A stretch of DNA of 64,000 nt from Paenibacillus dendrobii. GTDB lineage: Bacteria > Bacillota > Bacilli > Paenibacillales > Paenibacillaceae. Below the pieces are notes generated by a model. It was not told the origin of the DNA. It did no database searches and saw nothing but the letters and a program-made list of their open reading frames with translations. Shown here in pieces: positions 16,038 to 24,549 of the stretch (the first letter of the stretch is position 1; each line of letters opens with the position of its first letter). Where the stretch lies: assembly GCF_009807035.1 (NCBI RefSeq), contig NZ_WUBI01000003.1, positions 310,001 to 374,000 on the forward strand, given 5' to 3'. The position numbers and the translations under genes are program-made.

Positions 16038-17216
16038 ATGTCAAAACATATTGTCATTTTGGGTGCAGGATATGGCGGACTTCTCTCTGCTCTGACTTTG
16101 CGCAAATATATGAACAAAGATCAGGCGCGCGTCACCGTGGTGAACCAATATCCGACTCACCAAATCATTACCGAGCTTCATCGCCTTGCAGCAGGCAGCA
16201 TCGAGGAAAAAGCCATTGCAATGCCTCTTGACAAACTGTTCAAAGGTAAAGACATCGATCTGAAAATCGGAAAAGTTGATTCTTTCTCGGTAGACAGCAA
16301 AGAAATCAAATTGGCTGACGGCTCCAAGCTCTCTTACGATGCGCTCGTTGTTGGTCTGGGCAGCGTCACGGCTTACTTCGGTATTCCAGGACTTGATAAA
16401 TACAGCATGGTACTGAAATCCGCTGAGGATGCCAACCGGATCCACCAGCACATTGAAGACCGCATCAAAGCTTATGCGCAAACGAAAGATGCAGCTGACG
16501 CTACGATCCTCATCGGCGGCGGCGGCTTGACTGGCGTTGAGCTTGTTGGCGAGATCGCTGATATTTTGCCAAAATTGACTGCAAAATACGGCGTTAACCA
16601 AGCTGAAATCAAATTGCTGCTCGTTGAAGCAGGTCCTAAAATCTTGCCTGTGCTTCCTGACCACCTCATTGAGCGTGCTACGGAAAGTCTGCAAAAACGC
16701 GGCGTAACATTCCTGACAGGGCTTCCTGTAACGAATGTGGAAGGCAACGTAGTTGACCTGAAAGACGGTCAAAAAATCGTTACCAACACTTTCGTATGGA
16801 CTGGCGGCGTTCAAGGCAACCCTCTTGTGGGCGAATCCGGTCTGGAAGTCAACCGCGGACGCGCAACCGTCAACGAATTCCTGCAATCTACATCCCATAA
16901 AGATGTATTCGTTGCCGGGGACAGCGCTGTTGTATTCGACGCAACCGGCCGTCCTTACCCGCCAACGGCTCAAATCGCTTGGCAAATGGGCGAGCTGATC
17001 GGCTACAACCTGTACGCATATCTGAATGACAAAGCATACCAAACCTTCGCTCCTGTGAACTCCGGTACACTGGCAAGTCTTGGACGCAAAGACGGCGTAG
17101 CTACTGTAGGCGAAAACAACATTTCTCTTAAAGGTCTGCCTGCAACTATGATGAAGGAAGCAAGTAACATCCGTTACCTCTCCCATATCAAAGCGTTGTT
17201 CACACTGGCTTACTAG
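16038..17216 (+). CDS. ndh: Type II NADH dehydrogenase
   Basis: 392 residues, normal for non-proton-pumping NDH-2. The FAD-binding GAGYGG is at ~9-14, the NADH-binding ILIGGGGLTGVELVGE at mid-chain, the second FAD motif in VFVAGDSAVVFD, and PPTAQIAWQMGE is the quinone-side signature. The C-terminal hydrophobic end supports membrane attachment. It passes electrons from NADH to menaquinone. Ribosome site GGACGGAGGA. It shares the structured leader with yjlC. I looked for a Rex-type TTGTGAA-N4-TTCACAA operator upstream and did not find one. Confidence 0.95.
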   Translation: MSKHIVILGAGYGGLLSALTLRKYMNKDQARVTVVNQYPTHQIITELHRLAAGSIEEKAIAMPLDKLFKGKDIDLKIGKVDSFSVDSKEIKLADGSKLSYDALVVGLGSVTAYFGIPGLDKYSMVLKSAEDANRIHQHIEDRIKAYAQTKDAADATILIGGGGLTGVELVGEIADILPKLTAKYGVNQAEIKLLLVEAGPKILPVLPDHLIERATESLQKRGVTFLTGLPVTNVEGNVVDLKDGQKIVTNTFVWTGGVQGNPLVGESGLEVNRGRATVNEFLQSTSHKDVFVAGDSAVVFDATGRPYPPTAQIAWQMGELIGYNLYAYLNDKAYQTFAPVNSGTLASLGRKDGVATVGENNISLKGLPATMMKEASNIRYLSHIKALFTLAY

Positions 17217-17244
17217 GACTATCATCCATAGTCAAAACAATAAC

Positions 17245-17282
17245 GCCCCACTCAAATGTCGATCATTTGGGCGGGGCTTTTT
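17245..17282 (+). terminator. Terminator of yjlC-ndh
   Basis: GCCCCACTCAAATG (17245-17258) pairs with CATTTGGGCGGGGC (17264-17277), with G-U or mismatch inside, followed by TTTTT. Confidence 0.85.
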
Positions 17283-17291
17283 GGTTTGCGC

Positions 17292-19235
17292 TTATTCGCT
17301 TGAAACGGCTTCGGCCGCTAAGCTCTTCTCCAGGGCCGCTTGCAGAGAGATCAGCTCCTGCCGGACTTTCGGGGCAAGCGCAAGCTCCGGTACCTCGGGC
17401 AGGACCATGCTGCGCTGCTGTTCGGCGCTTTGGGCCGTTTTCTCGAAAGACAACAGCAACCGGGCAAGCTCGGGATCAGGAAGCTCGGGCCGGTTTGGCG
17501 TTCTCGCATAGGAGTTCAGCAGATACGCAAACTGATCCAACGCCCACACCACGGGCAGAAGACGCTGCAGCTCCGCCTCGCTTCTTGGAATCTCGCCGAG
17601 CGCCGTCGCATAGACAGTCGTCAAATTGGTCAGATTCGTCTTCATATAACGCTGTTCTCTGCTATCTTCCGCGCGGTAAGTGGCCGGTTGTTCGGTGAAA
17701 AGCATCGCAGCCATCTGCGACTGGCTCCGGATCGTTCGCCCCATCAAATAAGGTATGCGGCTTGATGCCGATCTGCGGCCCAAGAGCAGCACCCCAATCA
17801 AACCGATCACACTGCCGGTGATCACATCCACGATCCGGGTTCCCGCAAAATACGCCACGTTATGAATATGTGAACTCGCTTCTGCCATCAGGAGCGCATT
17901 CGGCGTCACGAACAAAATAGCGATGGCGTAATTGCGGACAATCAACAGCTCGGCAAAAAAAGTGAACAGCATGATGGCAACCGAGATGACGAAACCCTCC
18001 GGCTGAGCCCACAAAATCGCGCTTGCGGCCAATATGCCGATGATCGTGCCGATCGAACGCTGAATGGCCCGATGGAAGGTCGCTATCACCGTTGAGCCGA
18101 GCATGACCGATGCGCACGACAAAGGAACCCAGTAGGAACGGTTCAGATTAAACGCATGGGCTGCCAGCGCCGCTATTGTTAATATAATGCCGAATCTCAA
18201 GGATAGGAGAAAGACGAGTGAATTTTTGTCGAAGGCACCCAGAAATATGCTTTTCGCCGGGGTGCCCGTTAATCGTCCCCCTTGCCATGCCTCTTTCGAA
18301 TCTTGCTGAACAATGGAAGACAGCTCTTTGACGGGCTGAAGAATGTCCTGCAATTGCGGATCATCTTCCAGTTCCCGTAGAGCCTCCACCTGCAATTTCC
18401 CGCGCGAGCGAAGCGCCGCGGAAGCACTGTTCACCGCTTGTCCCAACGCCGCCGGAAGCGGCTCCTTCCTGCGCCGGTTCCACGTGTCCGTTGTCTGGTA
18501 GATCACATGGGCCTGCCGGAACAACCTGAGCAGCCGATCGACAAGGCCGGGTTCCCGCCAGGAGCTGCCTTGACCAGCAAAGGCGGTTTCCGCTTCCACC
18601 ATGGAGATCAGTGTCTCATGCCTTGCCTTGGTGTATTTTTCCGTTCCGGCTGCATTCAGCAATTCCGCTAAATTGCGGTACAATGCGCGGAGCGTCTGAA
18701 TTTCGGGACCATACGGGTTCGTGAGCCAGCCCGCCATCGCGATCAGCCAAGCGAGCGCTCCTCCCAGAATGACGAGCATTCCCCGTGTCAACGCCTCGGA
18801 CGGTCCATGCGGCATGCCGGAGGCAAGCGCGAAGCTGAGAACGAAGAACAACGCCGCCGGACCTTTGAATTTCAAGGCTCCGAACATAAAAGTAGCCAGC
18901 GCCCCGATCAGTCCGAGCACTACCGCCGACAGCACCGGATACGGCGACAGCAGCGAGCCGCAGAAGACGGAGAACCCGAGGCCGAGCATCGTGAAAAACA
19001 GCTTTCGCGCCCTTAATACATAAGGCTCATTAAACGCATACAAATATGTAAAACCGCCCGTCCCCGCCAGCAGTCCATAATCGAAGCGGCCTAGCAGCAG
19101 GCCGATAAGCGATGGAAGGCCGAGGCAGATGCCCGCACTGATGGCACGGTTCCAGGGCAAAGCCGTTTTTTTGATTTCAAACGCTTGCCGAATCACGGGA
19201 TGTATGAGCGACGACCGATGACTTCGCGTGTTCAT
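17292..19235 (-). CDS. FUSC-family (aromatic acid exporter-like) membrane protein
   Basis: 647 residues with two hydrophobic blocks of about five to six segments each (~30-165 and ~355-500), separated by a ~190-residue soluble part and ending in a soluble tail. This is the FUSC/YccS/AaeB layout. The conserved second block contains LNRSYWVPLSCASVMLGSTV and RAIQRSIGTIIGI. Family members export aromatic carboxylates or are linked to efflux and envelope stress; no substrate can be named. Ribosome site GAAAGGAAG. Its leader carries a long hairpin (19277-19329). Confidence 0.85.
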   Translation of the reverse strand: MNTRSHRSSLIHPVIRQAFEIKKTALPWNRAISAGICLGLPSLIGLLLGRFDYGLLAGTGGFTYLYAFNEPYVLRARKLFFTMLGLGFSVFCGSLLSPYPVLSAVVLGLIGALATFMFGALKFKGPAALFFVLSFALASGMPHGPSEALTRGMLVILGGALAWLIAMAGWLTNPYGPEIQTLRALYRNLAELLNAAGTEKYTKARHETLISMVEAETAFAGQGSSWREPGLVDRLLRLFRQAHVIYQTTDTWNRRRKEPLPAALGQAVNSASAALRSRGKLQVEALRELEDDPQLQDILQPVKELSSIVQQDSKEAWQGGRLTGTPAKSIFLGAFDKNSLVFLLSLRFGIILTIAALAAHAFNLNRSYWVPLSCASVMLGSTVIATFHRAIQRSIGTIIGILAASAILWAQPEGFVISVAIMLFTFFAELLIVRNYAIAILFVTPNALLMAEASSHIHNVAYFAGTRIVDVITGSVIGLIGVLLLGRRSASSRIPYLMGRTIRSQSQMAAMLFTEQPATYRAEDSREQRYMKTNLTNLTTVYATALGEIPRSEAELQRLLPVVWALDQFAYLLNSYARTPNRPELPDPELARLLLSFEKTAQSAEQQRSMVLPEVPELALAPKVRQELISLQAALEKSLAAEAVSSE

Positions 19236-19276
19236 GCTTCTTTACTTCCTTTCTGAAAGCGCCAGCCATTTTGAAA

Positions 19277-19329
19277 AGGGCAGCTTTACTGGGAGCAGAA
19301 TTTCATCCCGCACCGTGTAAAGCTGCCCT
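19277..19329 (-). promoter_or_regulatory. Terminator-like leader hairpin before the FUSC gene
   Basis: On the minus strand AGGGCAGCTTTAC pairs perfectly with GTAAAGCTGCCCT (19317-19329 with 19277-19289), with a smaller GGG/CCC stem inside a 27-base loop, and is followed by TTTTC. It ends ~40 bases before the start codon, within the presumed untranslated leader. An attenuator or protein-binding RNA element is plausible. Confidence 0.5.
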
Positions 19330-19563
19330 AGGCCGCTCTTGCTATGAACAGTATTTCCATATAGCGAATCAAGTATAACCCTGTCCTTAATCTCAGCGTA
19401 CCATCGCCTGCATGCCGATCTTGTGATTTTCATCACATTGATTATGTCGGTTCCATGATCAGTCAAAATCGCAAACAAAATTCAAACTTGTCCGCATGTT
19501 CTTAAAATTTGCCATCCACGATATCCTTAAAAAGGAGTTTATGACGAAAGCAAGGAGGAACGC
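19330..19563. other. Divergent intergenic region
   Basis: AT-rich spacer between the FUSC leader and the small gene at 19564. A TATACT hexamer on the minus strand could serve the FUSC gene, but I could not find a matching -35. No gene seen. Confidence 0.4.
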
Positions 19564-19821
19564 ATGCGAGGGCTTAGAGCTACGGAATTTACGGTCTGGG
19601 TGTTTACCCGGACCGAACTGGTCAAGTTCGTGGTGGTGGAAATCCTTTTCAGCTCCGCACTTTATGCGGGATTGAAACGGGTGAACGGACACGAGGCTAT
19701 CGCGATTTTGGGAAGCTCGGTCGGTACGCACCTGTTCAAATACGTGGGGCCGGGCGGAAAATTTCCGGTATGGCGCAGCAAAAAACGGCTGCAGCATCTG
19801 CCATGGAGTCCGGCGGCCTAA
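19564..19821 (+). CDS. Small hypothetical protein
   Basis: 85 residues, unrecognised. The ATG has a strong AAGGAGGA five bases upstream, which is the main support. The chain has one mildly hydrophobic stretch (KFVVVEILFSSALYAGL) and a basic C-terminus (WRSKKRLQ). It may be a phosphate-starvation-type (PsiE-like) fragment or a small membrane-associated protein; neither can be claimed. It is followed by a short GC-rich gap before the lactate dehydrogenase gene. Confidence 0.5.
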   Translation: MRGLRATEFTVWVFTRTELVKFVVVEILFSSALYAGLKRVNGHEAIAILGSSVGTHLFKYVGPGGKFPVWRSKKRLQHLPWSPAA

Positions 19822-19967
19822 CGAATAGTACGCTCGGGAACCGGTTAAGCTGTTGCTGCCGGTTTTATTCGTATGAGACGGTTTTCAGCCGATTTCGGCT
19901 GATTTCGTCTGTAATGGGATTTTCATGGATTCCTCATGTAATATAGTGTTGAAGGAGCGGATGACCT

Positions 19968-20936
19968 ATGAACCGTAAAAGAAGAAGAGTTGCCATCGTA
20001 GGCTCCGGCATGGTCGGATCGAGCTGCGCTTACTCCATGATCAATCAGTCCATCTGCGACGAGATCATGATGATTGACCGCACCTACGACCGGGCGCTAG
20101 CCCAGGCCCTGGATCTGTCGCATTGTATAGATTTCACACATACCCGCACCACGGTCTATGCCGGAACCTATGCGGATTGTTCCGATGTGGATGTTGTTAT
20201 CCTTACCGCAGGTGCGAATCCGAAGCCGGGGCAGAACCGGATGGATGTGCTTGCGGAAGCTGCGGAAATTACGCGGCAGATTGTAACCCCGATCGTGGAG
20301 AGCGGCTTTAATGGCATTTTCATTACCGCCGCGAATCCGGTCGATATTGTCACCTACATGATTTGGAAGCTGACCGGCTTTCCGCGCCACCGCGTGATCG
20401 GATCCGGCACCTCCATCGACTCCTCCCGCCTCAAAACGCTGCTCTCCGACGTTTTCTCCATCGATCCACGCAGCGTCAGCGGATATGCGCTCGGCGAGCA
20501 CGGGGAATCGCAGTTCGTGGCGTGGTCGCATGTGACCATCGGCGGCAAGCCGATACTTGATATTTTGGCGCAGCATCAAGAACGTTTCAAGCATGTCGAT
20601 CTGAACGACATTGCCCGCAAAACCAAGGACGCGGGATGGGAGATTTTCACGCGCAAGGGCTCGACCCATTTCGGGATTGGCAGCGCGATTGCCCATATTA
20701 CCCGCTCCGTCCTGAATGATGAGCATAAAATAATCGCCGTATCCGCCATACTCGATGGTGAGTACGGCCAATACGGCGTGTGTGCCGGCGTGCCGGCGAT
20801 TATCAGCAGCGACGGCATTCAGGAACTGCTGGAACTGAAGCTGAATGAGGATGAACAGGAGCGCTTCCATACTTCCTGTGATCTCATCCGCCGCAACCTG
20901 GAAGGACTGGAACTGGAACCGATTCAACAAGGCTAA
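19968..20936 (+). CDS. ldh: L-lactate dehydrogenase
   Basis: 322 residues. NAD-binding GSGMVGSSCAY at the N-terminus; the substrate loop reads KPGQNRMD, where Gln (not Arg) marks lactate over malate specificity and Arg is the catalytic loop arginine; NPVDIVTY, GTSIDSSRL (substrate arginine) and the active-site histidine in GYALGEHGESQF are all present. It reduces pyruvate to L-lactate with NADH in fermentation. Ribosome site GAAGGAG with TAATAT ~20 bases before it. The chain is slightly divergent from typical Bacillus Ldh (start MNRKRRRVAIVG), but all catalytic residues are kept. Confidence 0.93.
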   Translation: MNRKRRRVAIVGSGMVGSSCAYSMINQSICDEIMMIDRTYDRALAQALDLSHCIDFTHTRTTVYAGTYADCSDVDVVILTAGANPKPGQNRMDVLAEAAEITRQIVTPIVESGFNGIFITAANPVDIVTYMIWKLTGFPRHRVIGSGTSIDSSRLKTLLSDVFSIDPRSVSGYALGEHGESQFVAWSHVTIGGKPILDILAQHQERFKHVDLNDIARKTKDAGWEIFTRKGSTHFGIGSAIAHITRSVLNDEHKIIAVSAILDGEYGQYGVCAGVPAIISSDGIQELLELKLNEDEQERFHTSCDLIRRNLEGLELEPIQQG

Positions 20937-20989
20937 AAGTCTTTCGAATTCGGATCAGCAGGAGTATAATGGAAATATAATCCAAGTTA

Positions 20990-21280
20990 TTGGAGTTGAT
21001 TCCACTGGTATTCCTTGCTGTCGCCTTGGCCATCGTCCTCATGTGCGGATTTTATTTTGCTATAGCGTATTTCGGTTTGAAGTTCTTGTTCAAAAAAGTG
21101 TTTCACCGATCCGTCGATCCGGTCATATTGTTGGCCGTGATTACGATTTGTGCTTTCTTCATTCAAATCGGACAGAGATTGTGGTATCACCAGTCCCTAG
21201 AAGCCACGCTGCTGCTGCCGCCAATAGCTGTGCTCTTCGTGCTGCTGCGCCGCATCCGAATGCGAAACCGCCAAAGATAG
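20990..21280 (+). CDS. Small three-helix membrane protein
   Basis: 96 residues from a TTG start with no ATG available; a TTG at 20996 is an alternative with GGAG directly before it. Three hydrophobic segments (LVFLAVALAIVLMCGFYFAI; DPVILLAVITICAFFIQIG; ATLLLPPIAVLFVLL) and a basic tail are seen. Family unknown. It lies 53 bases after ldh on the same strand, so it may be co-transcribed with it. Confidence 0.5.
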   Translation: MELIPLVFLAVALAIVLMCGFYFAIAYFGLKFLFKKVFHRSVDPVILLAVITICAFFIQIGQRLWYHQSLEATLLLPPIAVLFVLLRRIRMRNRQR

Positions 21281-21300
21281 TTGAACGACCGTTGTCCTTT

Positions 21301-21371
21301 AAGGAGCCTTAACCCGCTTTCCGGCAAATGAAGATCATTTCCGGACTCGCCGAGGTTAACGGCTCCTTTTT
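21301..21371 (+). terminator. Long hairpin with T-run after the small membrane protein gene
   Basis: AAGGAGCC-TTAACC (21301-21314) pairs with GGTTAACGGCTCCTT (21354-21368) with one bulge, and the plus strand continues in T. Inside, CCGG-AAATGA pairs with TCATTT-CCGG. The hairpin contains the last codons of the methyltransferase remnant on the other strand. Confidence 0.6.
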
Positions 21372-21641
21372 CCATCCACCGTAGGTATGCATCACCTCAA
21401 ACCCGCTCTGCCTCAGCAGACGAAGAGCCTCCTGCGGAAAGGTGTACCGGATCTGGAGATGAATGTCCTGCCGGGACAGCTCTTCTCCGCTTTGAGGGAC
21501 GGTCGTAGTTCTGATCGTCGCGCATGACAGCAACTGCGTGATCGAGTCATATCTTTCCTCATGCTGGTCCGCGACTTGCTGCTCATGTATGTCTCCTTTA
21601 GTTTCAATAACGAACAGCTCGATATGGTTATCGAGCTGTTT
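21309..21641 (-). pseudogene. Remnant of a class I SAM-dependent methyltransferase (C-terminal part)
   Basis: About 110 codons stay open from an in-frame TAG at 21642-21644 to the stop at 21309. The translation contains HEERYDSITQLLS, HLQIRYTFPQEALRLLRQSG, FEVMHTYGGWKKEPL and MIFICRK, the usual last third of small SAM methyltransferases. The Rossmann half with the SAM-binding motif (~130 residues) is absent: upstream comes the amidase terminator and the amidase gene. I see no start codon with a ribosome site. The simplest reading is a gene cut down by deletion next to the amidase gene. Confidence 0.65.
21613..21640 (-). terminator. Hairpin after the amidase gene
   Basis: A perfect 12-bp stem, AACAGCTCGATA (21613-21624) with TATCGAGCTGTT (21629-21640), loop TGGT, begins 18 bases after the amidase stop. 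The T-tract is short. Confidence 0.65.
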
Positions 21642-21658
21642 CTAAGGGATCCCCGAAG

Positions 21659-23161
21659 CTAAGCTTCATCCAGCCTGTTCATCTCCGGCGGCACGCGATG
21701 TTTCGTCGCCTGCTCGTATCCGTAAGCGATTTTAATCAAAGTCGGCTCGCTGTAAGCCGTCCCGATGAAAGTAATGCCTGCCGGACCTTTGGTAATGTAG
21801 CCGCCAGGGGCAATAATGCCGTCCTGCGCATATCCTCCCGGAACGGTAATGACCGGATATCCCGCCCGGGCCGCAATATCGTCTCCTTCATCGCAGCCCA
21901 GGAACAGAAGGGCATCCAGCTTATGCTTCTCAAGAGCAGCATCGATTCCTTGCGCACGCGACATTTCCGTATTTAAGCGGAGGGTATCCAGGTATTCAGG
22001 CTCCGACAGAGTTCCGCTTGTCGCCTCGGATTCTTCCAATACACCTTGCCCGTATTTCAGGCACTCTTCGGCATGTTCGTTGTTAAACGCAATGACCTCT
22101 TCCAACGAATGGACAGGGATGCTGCTTGGCAGTTGCAGGAGATAGTCGTTGACGCCCTTTTTGAATTCATAGAGCAGAACATTCCAGTTCCACTTGGTCT
22201 CCTGACACGGCAGCTCCACCGGGTCAACGATCGTCGCTCCCTCGCTGCGCAGCACCTCGATCGCATTCTCGAGAATTTGCATCCGCTCAGGGTCAAGTCC
22301 CTCGTAATAAAACCGCGGAATGCCGATCCGCGCCTGCTTCAGAAACGAAGCATCCAGAAATGGCGTATAGTCCGTTAAAAAATGTCCCTGGCTCGATGTC
22401 GTATAATCATCGCGTTCATCTACGCCCGTCATCGCCCCCAGCACAATCGCTGCGTCCGTGACGGTTCTGGCCATCGGCCCTGCGGTATCCTGGGTACGGG
22501 TAATCGGGATGATACCGGAGCGGCTGACCAGTCCTACCGTGGGCTTGATGCCTACCAGCATGTTTTGGCTGGCCGGGCTGATGATTGATCCGGATGTTTC
22601 CGTACCTATGGCCGCGGCCGCTAGATTGGCAGCTACCGCTGCTCCCGAGCCGGAACTCGAGCCGCCGATGAACAGCTCTCCCGGACCATACGGATTCAGG
22701 CACAACCCGCGGCGCGTACTGTATCCGGCCCACATCCCGTGTGCCATAAAGTTGGCCCATTCGGTCATGTTCGCTTTCCCGAGGAAAACGGCGCCTGCCT
22801 TGCGCAGCTGTGCGGCTACGAATGAGTCCTGCGCAGCGGCATGCTCCGCCAAGGCCAGCGTTCCCGCACTGGTATGCAGCGCATCGTGCGTATCAATGTT
22901 ATCCTTCAGGAGCAGGGGAATGCCATGCAGCGGCCCCCGGCTTCCTTTTTCGAACCGCTCGTCATCCAGCGCTCTAGCAATGCTGATCGCATCCGGATTG
23001 ACCTCAATGACGGATCTCAGCTTTTCGTCATAACGTTCTATGCGGTTCAGATAAGCCCGAACAAGCTCCTCAGAGCTCATCTCGCCCGATTCCATCGCTG
23101 CTTGCATCCCAAGGATGTCGGCTTCTATGATCCACTCTTCTATATTCAATATACTCTCCAA
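21659..23161 (-). CDS. Amidase-signature family hydrolase
   Basis: 500 residues. The Ser-cisSer-Lys triad is visible: lysine K86 in GIPLLLKDNIDT, the GGSSSGSGAAVAANLA segment at 166-181, and nucleophile serine S192 in GTETSGSIISPA. This is the family of GatA, but chain length, lack of a GatB/C context and the divergent C-terminus point to a stand-alone amidase for small amides or peptides. No signal peptide. The ATG at 23161 has TTGGAGAGTA upstream, a moderate ribosome site. Single gene, ending at the hairpin at 21613. Confidence 0.9.
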   Translation of the reverse strand: MESILNIEEWIIEADILGMQAAMESGEMSSEELVRAYLNRIERYDEKLRSVIEVNPDAISIARALDDERFEKGSRGPLHGIPLLLKDNIDTHDALHTSAGTLALAEHAAAQDSFVAAQLRKAGAVFLGKANMTEWANFMAHGMWAGYSTRRGLCLNPYGPGELFIGGSSSGSGAAVAANLAAAAIGTETSGSIISPASQNMLVGIKPTVGLVSRSGIIPITRTQDTAGPMARTVTDAAIVLGAMTGVDERDDYTTSSQGHFLTDYTPFLDASFLKQARIGIPRFYYEGLDPERMQILENAIEVLRSEGATIVDPVELPCQETKWNWNVLLYEFKKGVNDYLLQLPSSIPVHSLEEVIAFNNEHAEECLKYGQGVLEESEATSGTLSEPEYLDTLRLNTEMSRAQGIDAALEKHKLDALLFLGCDEGDDIAARAGYPVITVPGGYAQDGIIAPGGYITKGPAGITFIGTAYSEPTLIKIAYGYEQATKHRVPPEMNRLDEA

Positions 23162-23248
23162 TTGACCTCACCTCATCGATTAAATGGGCCTAATTCAGAT
23201 ATCCGCTAGGTCCACATATTATTAAATCCCGTTCAATACGTACAGCCC

Positions 23249-23662
23249 TCAAATTCCGCTTGTATTCTGCAGAACGATTCGCCAGCCATCCGGATCGCAT
23301 ATCGTAATCCCGTTCACGTCCCAATACGGATTCTCTGAGGGCACCGCCGGGTAGCCCATCCGGTGCAGCCTGTTTGCAATTTCGTCTCTCGACTCTTGAT
23401 CCGGGATGTAAAATACAAGAAGGTTGTCCTCGGAAGGCGGCGGCACAGCGGTCCCATGCTCATGCTGCGTAAATTCTAAATGATAAGCGTGGTCCGGCAT
23501 GCCGAACATGACGCCGTCGTAGCCTTGATGATTTTGAAAGGAGCCGATCACCTGCAGTCCGAGGCCATCCCGGTAAAATTCGGTGATTTTCTCGATTTGA
23601 TGTGTCGGCCGCGCAGTGCGGAATTGAACCGCAGGCATGCGGCCGGTCCATGGTTGATTCAT
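23249..23662 (-). CDS. VOC-family (glyoxalase/bleomycin-resistance fold) protein
   Basis: 137 residues with the paired beta-alpha-beta-beta-beta layout: an N-terminal repeat (AVQFRTARPTHQIEKITEFYRDGLGLQVIG, shown here by its start AVQFRTARP) and a C-terminal repeat ending in VNGITICDPDGWRIVLQN, the usual metal-ligand strand. Metal-binding candidates include His in YHLEFTQ. Such proteins may be glyoxalases, dioxygenases or drug-binding proteins; the function is not resolved. Ribosome site GAGGAGGG. It is divergent from the GNAT gene. Confidence 0.85.
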   Translation of the reverse strand: MNQPWTGRMPAVQFRTARPTHQIEKITEFYRDGLGLQVIGSFQNHQGYDGVMFGMPDHAYHLEFTQHEHGTAVPPPSEDNLLVFYIPDQESRDEIANRLHRMGYPAVPSENPYWDVNGITICDPDGWRIVLQNTSGI

Positions 23663-23990
23663 ATGAACGCCCTCCTCGAGCTTGACTATGTACTATTGTC
23701 CTAATTTTTTCGGCATGGCTCTTTCGTTCACTTCACCGTGCGCAAAAAAACCATTTACTTCAATTCATCATATCAGCAATCGCGGCTGTGACGCCATGCC
23801 AAGAATGGTTATAATGATTGTCTCATAGCGGTAACCATGCGCACGCAACGAATTTTAAGAGACAATGGGAGATCTTTTGGTATTCCATTTCATTTTCCAT
23901 TTCATTCCTAGCACGTTTACCAGCAAATCCTTATTCTTATATCTAGGTTAATAATCAGATACATATCTCTCTTAAAGGCAGGGGATTTCT
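23663..23990. other. Divergent intergenic region
   Basis: TATAAT at 23811-23816 with TGTGAC 17 bases upstream is a fair plus-strand promoter for the GNAT gene. An inverted repeat ATTGTCTC (23817-23824)/GAGACAAT (23859-23866) follows at the start of that transcript. No gene is seen. Confidence 0.4.
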
Positions 23991-24410
23991 ATGATTCAAT
24001 ATCAGGAACATATGCAACATATCACCGAAGCATCCTTTGCGGAAGGCTTCTTCGACGGATGGCCGAATCCGCCTTCAACCGAAACCTTTATCCGGATTCT
24101 TCACAATGCTACTTACGTCATTTTAGCAATCGATGAAAATACCAATCACGTTGTCGGGTTCATTACGGCGCTGTCCGACAAGGTGTTGACGGCCTACATT
24201 CCTTTGCTGGAAGTCGTACCCTCCTATCAAAAGCAGGGTATCGGAAAAGAGCTCACCCATCGAATGTTAGATAAGCTGAAAGGTATTTATATGGTTGACC
24301 TGTTGTGCGACCCGGATCTTCAGGAGTTCTACGCAGGGCTTGGCATGAGGAAGGCACAAGGGATGCTGATTCGGAACTATGAGCATCAATCCGGTAATAC
24401 GGGGTCATAA
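23991..24410 (+). CDS. GNAT-family N-acetyltransferase
   Basis: 139 residues. The acetyl-CoA loop motif is clear (LEVVPSYQKQGIGKELTHRML, the Q-x-x-G-x-G/A type), preceded by the substrate-side strand VVGFITALSDKVLTAYIP and followed by LQEFYAGLGMRKAQGM, the usual motif B. The acceptor is unknown. Preceded by AGGGGATTTCT; its single-gene transcript ends at the strong hairpin at 24444. Confidence 0.88.
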   Translation: MIQYQEHMQHITEASFAEGFFDGWPNPPSTETFIRILHNATYVILAIDENTNHVVGFITALSDKVLTAYIPLLEVVPSYQKQGIGKELTHRMLDKLKGIYMVDLLCDPDLQEFYAGLGMRKAQGMLIRNYEHQSGNTGS

Positions 24411-24443
24411 CTTATATTTCCATCTTCATTAGGATAGGCAAAT

Positions 24444-24478
24444 ACACAAGCACCTCTCAAATCGAGAGGTGCTTGTGT
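24444..24478. terminator. Bidirectional terminator
   Basis: A perfect 15-bp stem, ACACAAGCACCTCTC (24444-24458) with GAGAGGTGCTTGTGT (24464-24478), between the converging GNAT gene and the gene at 24550. Confidence 0.85.
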
Positions 24479-24549
24479 TCTTCTCGTTGAAGGATATCGG
24501 GAGACGATGATGCAAAGCGGCCCGCTCGCACCTTCTAGCGGAGCTGCAT

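Noticed and set aside
16041..17225. 394-codon open frame antisense to ndh
   Set aside because: Shadow of the biased codon use in ndh; no recognisable domains and no ribosome site.
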